From positions 2,046,001 through 2,110,000 of the forward strand of contig JBAGRR010000001.1 in NCBI GenBank assembly GCA_036924835.1: a DNA stretch of 64,000 nucleotides, read 5' to 3'. The stretch comes from Nitrobacteraceae bacterium AZCC 1564. GTDB taxonomy: Bacteria; Pseudomonadota; Alphaproteobacteria; Rhizobiales; Xanthobacteraceae. Below the pieces are notes generated by a model, which worked only from the letters and a program-made list of their open reading frames with translations, had not been told where the DNA came from and did not search any database. Position 1 is the first letter of the stretch. The number at the start of each line of letters is the position of its first letter. This document shows positions 9,477-18,857 of the stretch, piece by piece. A program made the translations under genes and the position numbers.

Positions 9477-10793
9477 TCACTCGGTGCCGTCACCGCGCAG
9501 GTAACCATGGGTCCGTGAGTCGGGCATGATCATCGCAGCGATGAACGAAATCGCGCACATGCCTGTCACATACCAGTAGAAGTTGGCCTCTACTCCGGCA
9601 TTCTTAAACCAAAGGGCCACGTATTCAGCCGAGCCACCGAAAATCGCATTGGCGATTGCATAGGACAAGCCGACACCCAGCGCACGCACTTCCGGTGGGA
9701 ACATCTCGGATTTCACGAGGCCGCTGATCGAGGTGTAGAACGAAACGATCGCCAGCGCAGCAATGATGAGAACATAGGCCATATAAGGGTTGGTCACGCT
9801 TCCGATGGCGTACATGAGGGGCACGGTGCCCAACGTGGCAAAACCACCGAACAGCAGCATCGATGTTTTGCGGCCCCATCTATCCGCCAGCGAACCGAAC
9901 GGCGGCTGCAGGATCATGTAGGTGAACAGTACCGCCGTCATCACCACGTTCGCGGTGCGATCGTTCATGTGCGCAGTGTTCACGAGATATTTCTGCATGT
10001 AGGTGGTGAACGTATAAAAGATCAACGAACCGCCGGCGGTGTAACCAAGCACGGTGAGAAACGCGCGGGTGTGCTTACGGAAGATCTCCCTCAGCGAGCC
10101 TGCCTCTTTGCGAGCGCGGGTGTTGGCAGAGGACGTTTCAGTCAGCGAGGCCCGCAGGAATAGCGCGATCAACGCACAAGCCGCGCCGACAAAAAATGGG
10201 ATCCGCCAGCCCCAGGCCCGCAGATCAGCATCCGAGACAGTCTGCTGGACGATGAGAACCACCAGCGACGCCAGCAACTGACCACCGATCAGAGTTACAT
10301 ACTGAAATGATCCGTAGAAACCACGGTGGCCGGGCAGCGCGACCTCGCTCATGTAGGTTGCACTGGTGCCGTATTCGCCACCGACCGACAAGCCCTGCAC
10401 CATGCGTGCGAGGAGTAGCAAGACCGGCGCAGCAGTCCCGATTGCCGCGTAGGTCGGCAGCAGCGCAATGGCGAGCGAGCCGGCGCACATCATCAGCACC
10501 GAGATCATCATCGAAGTCTTGCGGCCATATTTATCCGCAATAAAGCCGAACAGATAACCGCCGATCGGCCGCATCAGGAAGCCGATGGCGAATACTGCCG
10601 CGGTCTGCAGAAGCTGCGTTGTCTGATTGCCCTTCGGGAAAAAGGCCGGCGCGAAATACAGCGCCGTGAACGCGTAGGCGTAGAAGTCATACCATTCGAC
10701 GAGATTGCCCGAGGAACTGCCGAAGATGGCCCATATCCTTCGCCGACGGTCTGCGCTGTCGCCGACTACAGAAGTATTGGTCACCGTCGTCAT
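9477..10793 (-). CDS. kgtP: Alpha-ketoglutarate permease-type MFS transporter
   Basis: 438 residues and 12 predicted membrane spans. From memory the sequence follows E. coli KgtP closely over most of its length: '[14 protein letters not shown]', '[19 protein letters not shown]', '[16 protein letters not shown]', '[13 protein letters not shown]', '[15 protein letters not shown]', '[19 protein letters not shown]'. The MHS-family signature loop 'ADKYGRKTS' is present. It likely imports 2-oxoglutarate or related dicarboxylates by proton symport across the inner membrane. A GGAG sits about 10 nt upstream of the ATG. The substrate is inferred from similarity. Confidence 0.9.
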   Translation of the reverse strand: MTTVTNTSVVGDSADRRRRIWAIFGSSSGNLVEWYDFYAYAFTALYFAPAFFPKGNQTTQLLQTAAVFAIGFLMRPIGGYLFGFIADKYGRKTSMMISVLMMCAGSLAIALLPTYAAIGTAAPVLLLLARMVQGLSVGGEYGTSATYMSEVALPGHRGFYGSFQYVTLIGGQLLASLVVLIVQQTVSDADLRAWGWRIPFFVGAACALIALFLRASLTETSSANTRARKEAGSLREIFRKHTRAFLTVLGYTAGGSLIFYTFTTYMQKYLVNTAHMNDRTANVVMTAVLFTYMILQPPFGSLADRWGRKTSMLLFGGFATLGTVPLMYAIGSVTNPYMAYVLIIAALAIVSFYTSISGLVKSEMFPPEVRALGVGLSYAIANAIFGGSAEYVALWFKNAGVEANFYWYVTGMCAISFIAAMIMPDSRTHGYLRGDGTE

Positions 10794-10827
10794 CGTCTCA
10801 GTTCTCCGTTGGTATCTTCAGACCGCT

Positions 10828-11184
10828 CTATGACCATTTATGAAAGATAAAGAAAGCCCCCAAAGCGATGAATGCGAAGCCGAGAGCGTGGTTCCATCCA
10901 AGCGGCTCCTTCAGGTACAGCACCGAAAATCCGGCAAACACAAGCAGCGTGATGACTTCCTGCATAGTCTTCAGCTGCGCTGCTGAGTAGACCGAGCTGC
11001 CCCAACGATTAGCAGGCACGGCAAGCCAATATTCGAAGAAGGCGATTCCCCAGCTCACCAAGATTACGAGCGGCAAGGAGAACGACTTGAACTTCAGGTG
11101 CCCGTACCAGGCGAAGGTCATGAAGATATTCGACGCAAACAACATGACGATCGGCAGCGCGAATGGCGAGACGGCTTTGGGCAT
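10828..11184 (-). CDS. DUF486 family membrane protein
   Basis: 118 residues with four hydrophobic helices in the small-multidrug-resistance style: 'ALPIVMLFASNIFMTFAWYGHLKF', 'LPLVILVSWGIAFFEYWLAVPANRWG', 'LKTMQEVITLLVFAGFSVLYLKE' and a last helix ending in 'FFIFHKWS'. These motifs match DUF486. The ATG chosen has GAAAGG 6 nt upstream; the longer reading to 11289 has no such site. It is 34 bp after the start region of kgtP on the same strand. Its transport role is not established. Confidence 0.85.
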   Translation of the reverse strand: MPKAVSPFALPIVMLFASNIFMTFAWYGHLKFKSFSLPLVILVSWGIAFFEYWLAVPANRWGSSVYSAAQLKTMQEVITLLVFAGFSVLYLKEPLGWNHALGFAFIALGAFFIFHKWS

Positions 11185-11573
11185 GTGTAACCTTTCGGGA
11201 AAGCAGGCAGGTGAGAATTCTGAACCGTGGTTCGGCAGGCGACAGGACCTTGGAAGAAGGGATATAGCGTCGCGCCGCACCCGTAACATAATAAAGATGT
11301 CACAGGTCTGTAATGCCTCCGGGTTAGCGTTTGGATGCGTTCGGTCCGCTTCCCCCGTCGCGGATCATTCGCTCAAGCGGTCCCCGGTCGCACATCCCCC
11401 CTTTGTGCCGCAAACCGGCCGGGGCCGCATTTTTTTCGAGTCCCCTTCGTGCGTATGCTACGAAAAAACGGCTGCGGAGAGCGGCAGATTTCCACTTTCT
11501 TGGCTTGCGCTCCACCCACTACACCCTGGTTTCCATTGCGGATTTCTCCGCGTCTCTGTCCAACGATGCATCC

Positions 11574-12416
11574 ATGATCCGCACCATTCCCGTCGTATGT
11601 CTTCTGATTGTCTTGTTTCTGATCCTGTTGCCGTTTCAGGTCGCGGGCATTCTGCTTGGCAACCGCTTGCAGCGCGACGTGCCTAATCTGTTTCATCGCA
11701 TCGGTTGCGCATTGATCGGCGTACGCATTACGCAGGTGGGTGAACGCACGCCGAATGGGCCGCTGCTGATCCTGTCCAACCATGCATCGTGGCTCGACAT
11801 TACGGTACTTAGCGCCATCGCACCTGTCGTGTTCGTTTCAAAATCCGAGGTCGCAGATTGGCCGGTGTTCGGCTGGCTCGCGAAGCTCCAGCGCACCATC
11901 TTTATCGAGAGAGAACGCCGCCATAAAACCGGGGAAGCAACCCGCACCATGGCTGACCGCCTTGTGGGCGGCGACGCCGTCGTGTTGTTTCCGGAGGGCA
12001 CGTCCAGCGACGGCATCCGCATTCTGCCGTTTCGGTCTGCGTTGATAGGCGCTGTGCATCACGCCATCGGCGATGCCTCACATCACGATCGCGTCATCGT
12101 ACAGCCGGTCTCCATCGCTTACGTTAATTATGGCGGCATCCCAGTCGGGCGTGCTTTGCGCGATAAAGTGGCTTGGTACGGCGACGCCGACCTGGTGCCG
12201 CATCTGCTGAACGTGCTAGCGGCAGGCGCGGTAGATGTCACCGTCAGCTGGGGAGAGCCGGTCGCTTACGGCATGAGCGCCGATCGCAAGAAGATCGCCC
12301 GCGACGCGGAAACGTCCGTCCGCCGGATGACCGCACGCGCCTTGCGCTCCTCGCCGCAACCGGTATCAATGCCAGAGACGGCGCCTGCGTCGCTCCCTGC
12401 CCTCGAACAAACCTGA
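11574..12416 (+). CDS. 1-acyl-glycerol-3-phosphate acyltransferase (PlsC family)
   Basis: 280 residues. An N-terminal membrane helix (residues 5-28) is followed by the PlsC domain. The HX4D catalytic box is NHASWLD (69-75) and the phosphate-binding box is FPEGTSSDG (139-147). The likely reaction is acylation of lysophosphatidic acid or a lyso-lipid at the inner membrane; an ornithine-lipid-type acyltransferase is also possible. The start was chosen because the hydrophobic anchor begins directly. The longer frame to 11331 codes for unlikely residues, and the RBS here is weak. It is followed after 10 bp by the aldo/keto reductase gene, so they are probably co-transcribed. Confidence 0.87.
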   Translation: MIRTIPVVCLLIVLFLILLPFQVAGILLGNRLQRDVPNLFHRIGCALIGVRITQVGERTPNGPLLILSNHASWLDITVLSAIAPVVFVSKSEVADWPVFGWLAKLQRTIFIERERRHKTGEATRTMADRLVGGDAVVLFPEGTSSDGIRILPFRSALIGAVHHAIGDASHHDRVIVQPVSIAYVNYGGIPVGRALRDKVAWYGDADLVPHLLNVLAAGAVDVTVSWGEPVAYGMSADRKKIARDAETSVRRMTARALRSSPQPVSMPETAPASLPALEQT

Positions 12417-12426
12417 CGGGAAAGTC

Positions 12427-13368
12427 ATGGAAATAAGAAACCTCGGTGGCTCCGGCCTCCGCGTCTCGGCTGTTGGCCTTGGCTGCAATAATTTCGGCCA
12501 GCGCACCGATTTGGAAACGTCACGCAAGATCGTTCACAAAGCGATCGATCTCGGCATCACCCTGTTCGATACGGCTGACATCTACGCCGGCCGCGGCGGA
12601 TCAGAAACCGTCCTCGGCCAGGTGCTCGGTGAGCGGCGCAAGGACATCGTGCTGGCTACGAAATACTCGAAAGAGATGGCGGACGACGGCACCAAACAGG
12701 GCGCCTCGCGCCGCTACATCATGAATGCGGTCGAAGATAGTCTGCGCCGGTTGAAGACCGACTACATCGATCTCTACCAGCAGCATGATTTCGATCCGTT
12801 GACGCCAATCGAGGAAACACTGCGGGCGCTTGAGGATCTTATCCGGCAGGGCAAGGTGCGCTACATCGGCTGCTCGAATTTCCCGGCCTGGCGGATCGCC
12901 GAAGCGCAGTTCACCGCGCGCGGCATCAATACGCATGCCTTCGTGTCGTGCCAGGACGAATACAGCCTCATCGTCCGGGACATCGAAAAAGACCTCTTAC
13001 CTGCTGCGCAGGCCTACAATCTTGGTCTATTGCCGTTCTTCCCGCTCGCCAGCAGCCTGCTCGTCGGAAAGTACAAGCGGGGCGAAGCCCCCTCCGCCGA
13101 CTCCCGGTTCGGAAAGGTCGGATATCTGCGCGACCGTTACATGACCGAAAAGAACTTCGACATTGTGCAAAAGCTGCAGGATTTCGTGAACGCACGCGGC
13201 AAGACCATGATTGAGCTCGCGTTCTCATGGCTCGCGGCGCGGCCGCAGGTGTCGAGCGTGATCGCCGGTGCATCACAGCCTGAGCAAGTGGAGCAGAACG
13301 CCAAGGCCATCAGCTGGAAATTGACGGCGGATGAGATGGCCGAGATCGACAAGATCACTCAGGGCTGA
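12427..13368 (+). CDS. Aldo/keto reductase
   Basis: 313 residues forming one (beta/alpha)8 domain. The catalytic tetrad is visible: D48 (TLFDTADIY), Y53, K79 (ATKYS) and H120 (YQQHDFD). NADPH-binding elements appear as 'GCSNFPAWRI' and, near the C-terminus, 'SSVIAGASQPEQVEQN'. This is the YajO/Tas-like bacterial group; physiological substrates are unknown. The gene starts 10 bp after plsC, overlapping its likely RBS region (GGGAAAGTC before ATG). Confidence 0.92.
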   Translation: MEIRNLGGSGLRVSAVGLGCNNFGQRTDLETSRKIVHKAIDLGITLFDTADIYAGRGGSETVLGQVLGERRKDIVLATKYSKEMADDGTKQGASRRYIMNAVEDSLRRLKTDYIDLYQQHDFDPLTPIEETLRALEDLIRQGKVRYIGCSNFPAWRIAEAQFTARGINTHAFVSCQDEYSLIVRDIEKDLLPAAQAYNLGLLPFFPLASSLLVGKYKRGEAPSADSRFGKVGYLRDRYMTEKNFDIVQKLQDFVNARGKTMIELAFSWLAARPQVSSVIAGASQPEQVEQNAKAISWKLTADEMAEIDKITQG

Positions 13369-13599
13369 CGACTTATCGGTCGCCGTCCCTGTGAATCCGA
13401 ACTGATCGTTTTTATACGTTCAGGGAAGCGGTCCATATTGACCGAGCGTCTGCGCCCGGAGGACAACTCCGAGCGCTTCCAACAAACCAAGGCGCCATCG
13501 AGTGTTGCAAGTCGCGACGCCAGGCGCCGTCCCAGCACCGCGACAGCGCGAAGACGTGATCGATAGCTACACTGTAGAGAAGGTTCTTTGCCTTGTGGC

Positions 13600-14874
13600 T
13601 TACTCGCGGAATGCTCTGAAGGCTCGCCACATTTCAGTCGCGAAGAGTGCCGGCTGCTCGAAAGCGGCGAAGTGTCCGCCTTTATCCACCTCGTTCCAAT
13701 AAAACAGGTTTGACCAGGCTACCTCAGCCCAAGAGCGCGGGGCGTGGAATGTTTCTCCAGGGAAGATGCTGGCCGCCATCGGAAGCTCGATACGTTCAGA
13801 TGCGGCGCGCGAACCCGAGAAAAAAGTGTGCTCCCGGATCGTGCTCCCGACACCCTCCCAGTAGAGGCGCGCGCTGGATGTCCCGGTGCCGGTGAACCAA
13901 TAAATGGAAATATCGTCGAGCATTTGATCCCGAGTGAGAGAGTCCTCCGGACGGCCATGATTGTCCGTCCATTCCCAAAATTTCTCATACATCCACATGG
14001 CCAACGCCACCGGCGAATCGTTCAGCGCATAACCGATCGTCTGCGGTCGCGTGTTCATTTGGTCGGCATACCCGGCCATCTGGTCGAGGTAGTAATTAAT
14101 TGCCTCCAGCGCTTGCTGCTCCTCCTTGTTCGGCTTGGTTGGGAGCACCTCGGGGACAACGAGAGGCAGGTTCACGTGAGCGGCCAACAAACCCTGCGGA
14201 CGCTGGCTGGCCATCGCATGAGTGATGGCCGAGCCCCAGTCCCCTCCCTGCGCCACCCAACGGCTATACCCGAGCCGTTCCTGCATCAGTACTGCCCAGG
14301 CTCGCGCAATGCGCGCTGGATTCCAGCCCCGTTCAGTGGGTTTGTCGGAAAAACCGAAGCCCGGTATCGATGGTACGACCACGTGGAATGCATCTTTCGC
14401 CCCACCACCGAATTTGGTCGGATCAGTCAACCGATCGATGACGTCCAGAAACTCGACCACCGAACCGGGCCATCCATGAGTAAGGAGGATCGGAAGAGCG
14501 TGCGGATGAGGTGACTGTGCATGAATGAAATGAATGCCGATGCCATCGATCCGTGTGCGGAATTGAGAAAAACCGTTGAGGCGCGTTTCAAACTTCCGCC
14601 AGTCGTAGTCATGAATCCAATGGTCGACCAACGATCGCGCGGAAGAGAGCGGGACTCCTTGTGACCAGTCGCTCGCTGTCTCGCGGTCAGGCCATCTGAT
14701 GAGACTCAGACGCAGGCGCAGATCGTCGATGGCGGCTTGAGGGACGTGGACCTCGAAGGGGGCAAGGCTTTCCGTGGCGGTGGATAGTGCCAGCGGTAGG
14801 CGCCCATCCGGATCACCGCCATCAACCGACTGCATGGCGGACGGAGAGGAAGCAGCGGACATATCTAACTCCAT
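13600..14874 (-). CDS. Epoxide hydrolase (alpha/beta hydrolase with EHN domain)
   Basis: 424 residues. The N-terminal epoxide-hydrolase domain (about 38-150) has 'FEVHVPQAAIDDLRLRL'. The alpha/beta hydrolase core has the oxyanion motif HGWPGS (133-138), nucleophile D212 in GGDWGS and the catalytic His H401 in GGHFAAFEQP. It would open epoxides to diols in the cytoplasm. The start has AGGA 7 nt upstream; a second ATG at 14862 also has GGAG. It is divergent from a TetR regulator over 122 bp that holds two inverted repeats, so that regulator probably controls it. Confidence 0.9.
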   Translation of the reverse strand: MELDMSAASSPSAMQSVDGGDPDGRLPLALSTATESLAPFEVHVPQAAIDDLRLRLSLIRWPDRETASDWSQGVPLSSARSLVDHWIHDYDWRKFETRLNGFSQFRTRIDGIGIHFIHAQSPHPHALPILLTHGWPGSVVEFLDVIDRLTDPTKFGGGAKDAFHVVVPSIPGFGFSDKPTERGWNPARIARAWAVLMQERLGYSRWVAQGGDWGSAITHAMASQRPQGLLAAHVNLPLVVPEVLPTKPNKEEQQALEAINYYLDQMAGYADQMNTRPQTIGYALNDSPVALAMWMYEKFWEWTDNHGRPEDSLTRDQMLDDISIYWFTGTGTSSARLYWEGVGSTIREHTFFSGSRAASERIELPMAASIFPGETFHAPRSWAEVAWSNLFYWNEVDKGGHFAAFEQPALFATEMWRAFRAFRE

Positions 14875-14947
14875 AAGATGTCCTGCCAGGGTGGGACAAA
14901 ATCCATATTTGTAGCAGGCATTACAAAATTAGCGCGCCCCCTTTAGC

Positions 14948-14968
14948 CGTTCAAGATTTTTTTGAACG
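14948..14968. promoter_or_regulatory. Candidate TetR operator between epoxide hydrolase and tetR
   Basis: Perfect inverted repeat CGTTCAA-N7-TTGAACG in the divergent intergenic region, 28 bp before the TetR start. A second, imperfect pair flanks it: TTACAAAATTAGCG (14921-14934) and CGCTACAATTTTGGTA (14971-14986). Either could be the operator. Confidence 0.5.
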
Positions 14969-14996
14969 ATCGCTACAATTTTGGTAGAAGAGCTCC

Positions 14997-15584
14997 ATGG
15001 GACGCAAAATCGCATTTGACTACGAACGAGCGCTGGACAGGGCGACGTGGCTGTTTTGGAAGAATGGCTATGCCGAAACGGCGTTGCGCGATCTTTTGAA
15101 GGTCATGGAGATCCGCGAGGGCTCGTTTTACAACACTCACAAGAGCAAGAAACAGCTCTATCTGACGTGTCTGCAGCGCTATGAGGAAACAGTGGTCCGC
15201 ATGCGCCTGCAGACTTTGGCGTCGGCGCCCACAGCGGCTGAGGGAATTCGCGCATTCTTCACGGATGTTCTCGACTGGCTGGATAACCCGAATGCACCGT
15301 CTCGCCTTTGCATGATTGCCGCAATGGCCGCCGAAGAAGTGCTGTCGGAACCTGACCTGCGAAAACGTGCCGAGGACGGTCTGGAAACTGTGCGGGCGCT
15401 CTTGCACGAGCGCCTCCGTCAAGATCGAGACAAAGGGCTGCTGGCGCCAACGCTAGATCCGCAGGTTATTGCATCGGTTATCACCACGTACTTGCAAGGC
15501 CTCTGGCGTATGGCGCTGGTGGACTATGACCGTCCCAGCTTTGAGCGGCAGATCGATGCCTTCTTGACCGGACTGGGACTCTAG
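14997..15584 (+). CDS. TetR family transcriptional regulator
   Basis: 195 residues. The N-terminal helix-turn-helix runs about residues 8-52 ('[44 protein letters not shown]', with the typical FYxHFxSKxxL-like recognition end). The C-terminal ligand domain has '[18 protein letters not shown]', like the AcrR/TetR_C groups. It likely represses itself and the divergent epoxide hydrolase and responds to a lipophilic substrate. That is inferred from the arrangement and from the inverted repeats upstream. Confidence 0.88.
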   Translation: MGRKIAFDYERALDRATWLFWKNGYAETALRDLLKVMEIREGSFYNTHKSKKQLYLTCLQRYEETVVRMRLQTLASAPTAAEGIRAFFTDVLDWLDNPNAPSRLCMIAAMAAEEVLSEPDLRKRAEDGLETVRALLHERLRQDRDKGLLAPTLDPQVIASVITTYLQGLWRMALVDYDRPSFERQIDAFLTGLGL

Positions 15585-15731
15585 CAGCCAGCCGCCCGAC
15601 GATGCACGTCGTGCGGTGAAGACTGCGGATCAGGCAATCATCATGCTGATGAGAACCTGCGAGACCAATCTCCGCTCGGGCGCATCTCCCGTGGCGCTGT
15701 AACAACGGCGTTCAGGCGAAAGACAGCGGAG

Positions 15732-16979
15732 CTAGACGATCAGGCCTGACGCAGCCTTCACCGCTGCACTGTCCGGAAAAACCGTTTGCGCCAGCACGCG
15801 ATCCCCGATCCCGAGGTGATCGCGCAACACGCCCTTGATGACTCCGCGCAGATCGGCTGTCGGCTTGAGGTCGCGGTTCTCATAGAGGTTTGCAGCCTTC
15901 AATCCCGGCCAGTCGGTGATGATGCGGCCGCCATGCACAGCACCTCCCACAAGCAGAGCGACTGTCCCGGTGCCATGATCGGTCCCTTCAGTCCCATTGA
16001 TGCGCGCGGTGCGGCCAAACTCGGTGGCGACGACAATCACCGTATCGCGCCAGCGATCACCCAGGCCGCTTTCAAATTCCGCGAATGCACCATCGAGCCG
16101 AGACAGCAATTGCGCCAATCTTCCGACGGGGCCTCCCTCTCTGGCGTGAGTATCCCAGCCATCGAAGGCCAATGCCGCAATGCGCGGACCGTCATCCGCC
16201 GCCATGAGCTTCGCTGCTCCTTTGGCCGCCAGACGCATCGCGCCAGCGCCATTCATCCCGGGCTTCGGTTTCATTCCACTGTCGCTGACTGCGATTTTGT
16301 CGATCTGCAAACCCTGCGACAGCGCGGCGGCCAGTGCCGGATCACGATGGCTGTAGAGATTCATCAGCCGCATGGCGGTGTCGTCCGCAGCCTGCGGCAA
16401 AACGGGCGGCACCCAGCCTACTGTAGGAGCGGCGCCACGCAGCACCAGCGGCGTAGTCGGGCCGACTGCCAGACCGCTCATGACACGCTCGCCACGGGGC
16501 AGTGCTTCCAGCGCGCGATTAAGCCATCCGCTTTGCAGTCTTCCCGGGCCTGCAAACCCGCTTTCGAGCACATCCTGTCCATCGAAATGCGATCGCTCGC
16601 GGTAAGGCGTCGCCACCGCGTGCACCACGGCAGCCTTTTTATCCCTATACATCCGCGCAAATTCCGGCATAGCCGGATGGAGCGCGAAGAACGAGTCGAG
16701 CATCGTGGCGGCATACGGACCATCACGCGTCAACGCGATCGATCCGTGCAACTCGGCGTAATCCGGATCGCCAATCGGCGCGACTGTAGCTAACCCATCC
16801 AGCGCGCCGCGCAGAATGACGACCACAAGGCGCGGATCGCGGCCATCTTTCGCCCGCGCAAATTTCGGCAGATAAGCCCAGGCTGAGAAAGCTGCACCAC
16901 CCATAAGCAACGAGCGTCGCGTGACGCCTTGCGCCGTATGGCTTTCGCAGCAATCCATATCGATGTCCGGCATGGTCAT
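15732..16979 (-). CDS. Exported DUF1501 protein
   Basis: 415 residues with a twin-arginine signal (RR at 21-22, TRRSLLMGGAAFSAWAYLP). DUF1501 motifs follow: 'LVVVILRGALDGLATVAP', 'RSHFDGQDVLESG', 'VIVVATEFGRTARINGTEGTDHGTG'. The fold is related to sulfatase/alkaline-phosphatase-like enzymes, but no reaction is known. It overlaps by 4 bp (ATGA) the upstream DUF1800 gene. This pairing is widespread, so the two products likely work together outside the cytoplasm. Confidence 0.9.
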   Translation of the reverse strand: MTMPDIDMDCCESHTAQGVTRRSLLMGGAAFSAWAYLPKFARAKDGRDPRLVVVILRGALDGLATVAPIGDPDYAELHGSIALTRDGPYAATMLDSFFALHPAMPEFARMYRDKKAAVVHAVATPYRERSHFDGQDVLESGFAGPGRLQSGWLNRALEALPRGERVMSGLAVGPTTPLVLRGAAPTVGWVPPVLPQAADDTAMRLMNLYSHRDPALAAALSQGLQIDKIAVSDSGMKPKPGMNGAGAMRLAAKGAAKLMAADDGPRIAALAFDGWDTHAREGGPVGRLAQLLSRLDGAFAEFESGLGDRWRDTVIVVATEFGRTARINGTEGTDHGTGTVALLVGGAVHGGRIITDWPGLKAANLYENRDLKPTADLRGVIKGVLRDHLGIGDRVLAQTVFPDSAAVKAASGLIV

Positions 16980-18469
16980 CTCCTCTGGAATTCCGGCGAC
17001 ATTAACAGCAGAGCGAACGCCTGCTGGCGCGACTCCGCCCGTTCGATGGTCTGACGCGTCTCGGCAGAAGCCGCCTCTCCGGCTGCGACATCGAGCAGCA
17101 TACGCGGGTCAATCGCCTCCGAGATGCGCGATGCCACCTGGGAGGCAATGTCGAGCCGCAGCTTCAATCCCTCAGGCGCAGCCCAAGCCGCATTGGTGTC
17201 GGCAAACCCATTCGGCCCAGCCGGCGTCCATAATGGTTGGCCGAGCAGATTGAGACCACCGAGATAACGCTGCGGATCTTCCGGAATACGCCCCATCAGC
17301 CTGCCGGTGGCAACCAAGAACTCATAGGGCATCCGCATCTTTGTCATCGGTGCATGCCACGCGTCATCGGCCTCGATCAACGCCAGCGTCATCGCCTTGA
17401 GATCACCGTCGGACTTTCTGAAGACATTTCCGAGTTTGGCGACAAGGGCAGGCGGAGGATCATCCGCAACAAAATGGCGGACGAACTTCGTGGCGATGAA
17501 CCGCGCGGTCGATGGATGGCGCGCGATGTCAGCAAGCGCGGCTTCGCCTTGCGGCAAACCAACGTCCTCATAAGTTTTGCCGAGCAGCTTTTGTGGTCCC
17601 GGTTCATGCGCATTCGCATTGAAGACGAACGTGCCGGGAACACCAAGGCGGCCCTCACGGCCGGCGAAGGTCCAGCCCGTGATAATCCTCGCAAGCGAGG
17701 TCACATCAACCTGCGTGTAGCCGCCATGCACACCGAGCGTGTGCAATTCCATGATTTCGCGGGCTAGATTTTCATTGAGGCCGCGCTTGCGATTGAGCCC
17801 CGCGCGAGACTGCGGACCGATCGATTGCTGATTGTCCAGGAAGAACAACATCGCCGGATGCTGTTCGACAGCCTTCAGCAGGTCGCCGAAACGTCCCAGC
17901 ACATGCGGTCGGATCGCCTCTCGCTCGAAAGCACCTGCCCATATTCGTGACATTTCGCCCTTGTTTGCTGAAATGCAGAAATGATTCGACCAGAACGCCA
18001 CCAGCCGTTCAACGAAGCCACACTCCGCCATTGTGGCCCGTTGAATGCGGGCCAGCGCCTCGGCACGATAGGTTTTCTGAATAACGTTGAGCGGCTTCGG
18101 CTCCTTGCGCGGAGGATTGGGCTGCATCGCATCAGGAGACATCGCCCCTGACATCGCCTCCGGCCTCGGCTCGAGTTTCTCATCAGCCGATTTATCATCG
18201 GGCGTAGCAGCAGCGGATTGCGCGGCTTTGGCCGCCATCTCGCGTTGTTGCCTAACCTCCCTCTGATAGTCGAAGACCTCTCGCGCCAGATCAGGCGTCG
18301 ATTGCAAACCAGGGGCATCAAGCAGGGCTGCGCCGGGGCGATCCAGCTCGGCTCTAACAAAGCCGCGGGGATCCGAAGCTGCGCTAGAAAAATCTCCTGC
18401 CGCGCCACCACGCGCGCCGAAACCGAAGCGGTTCAAAGCAACGAGAGCCCCTTGTGGATCGCGCGCCAT
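16976..18469 (-). CDS. DUF1800 family protein
   Basis: 497 residues. The N-terminus has 'VALNRFGFGA', then a low-complexity Pro/Ala/Glu linker about residues 83-123, then the DUF1800 core ('MAECGFVERLVAFWSNHFCISANKG', 'RGLNENLAREIMELHTLGVHGGYTQVDVTSLARIITGWTF', 'IATKFVRHFVADDPPP'). No signal peptide is obvious, so export may depend on its DUF1501 partner. It is translationally coupled (ATGA overlap) to DUF1501. Function is unknown. Confidence 0.9.
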   Translation of the reverse strand: MARDPQGALVALNRFGFGARGGAAGDFSSAASDPRGFVRAELDRPGAALLDAPGLQSTPDLAREVFDYQREVRQQREMAAKAAQSAAATPDDKSADEKLEPRPEAMSGAMSPDAMQPNPPRKEPKPLNVIQKTYRAEALARIQRATMAECGFVERLVAFWSNHFCISANKGEMSRIWAGAFEREAIRPHVLGRFGDLLKAVEQHPAMLFFLDNQQSIGPQSRAGLNRKRGLNENLAREIMELHTLGVHGGYTQVDVTSLARIITGWTFAGREGRLGVPGTFVFNANAHEPGPQKLLGKTYEDVGLPQGEAALADIARHPSTARFIATKFVRHFVADDPPPALVAKLGNVFRKSDGDLKAMTLALIEADDAWHAPMTKMRMPYEFLVATGRLMGRIPEDPQRYLGGLNLLGQPLWTPAGPNGFADTNAAWAAPEGLKLRLDIASQVASRISEAIDPRMLLDVAAGEAASAETRQTIERAESRQQAFALLLMSPEFQRR

Positions 18470-18587
18470 CTGAATTCTCTCGGTTGATCTGGCCGGACTC
18501 CCGACCCAATATACCGTAGCGTCTCGTCAAAGACGCCATCGCCGATGAACAGCGCGTGAAGGGTACGATGCAATTCGGGCTTGTCAG

Positions 18588-18785
18588 ATGACAAATCGGT
18601 TAGAAACCCAGCCTCAACCGCGCACGCTTAATTGTGCGCGGTGCGGAACTGCATTCGCCTGCGATCTGTCCGGGCACTGCTGGTGCGCAGAGGAAACGGC
18701 GAAGCTGCCGATGCCGACAAGCGGCGAGGATTGCCTATGCCGAGAGTGCCTGCGCGCGGAAGCCGCGCGGCACACCAGCGACTGA
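18588..18785 (+). CDS. Cysteine-rich CWC family small protein
   Basis: 65 residues with seven Cys: NCARCGTAFACDLSGHCWC and a later CLCREC. The pattern matches the short bacterial 'cysteine-rich CWC' family, probably a zinc-binding fold. It lies alone between divergent and convergent neighbours, and no RBS stands out. Its role is unknown. Confidence 0.75.
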   Translation: MTNRLETQPQPRTLNCARCGTAFACDLSGHCWCAEETAKLPMPTSGEDCLCRECLRAEAARHTSD

Positions 18786-18857
18786 ATCAGCACTTTATCA
18801 AACGTCAACGTTCCCGCCCTGGCGGAAACGTAGACTGAAATTCCCGAACCAATTCGT

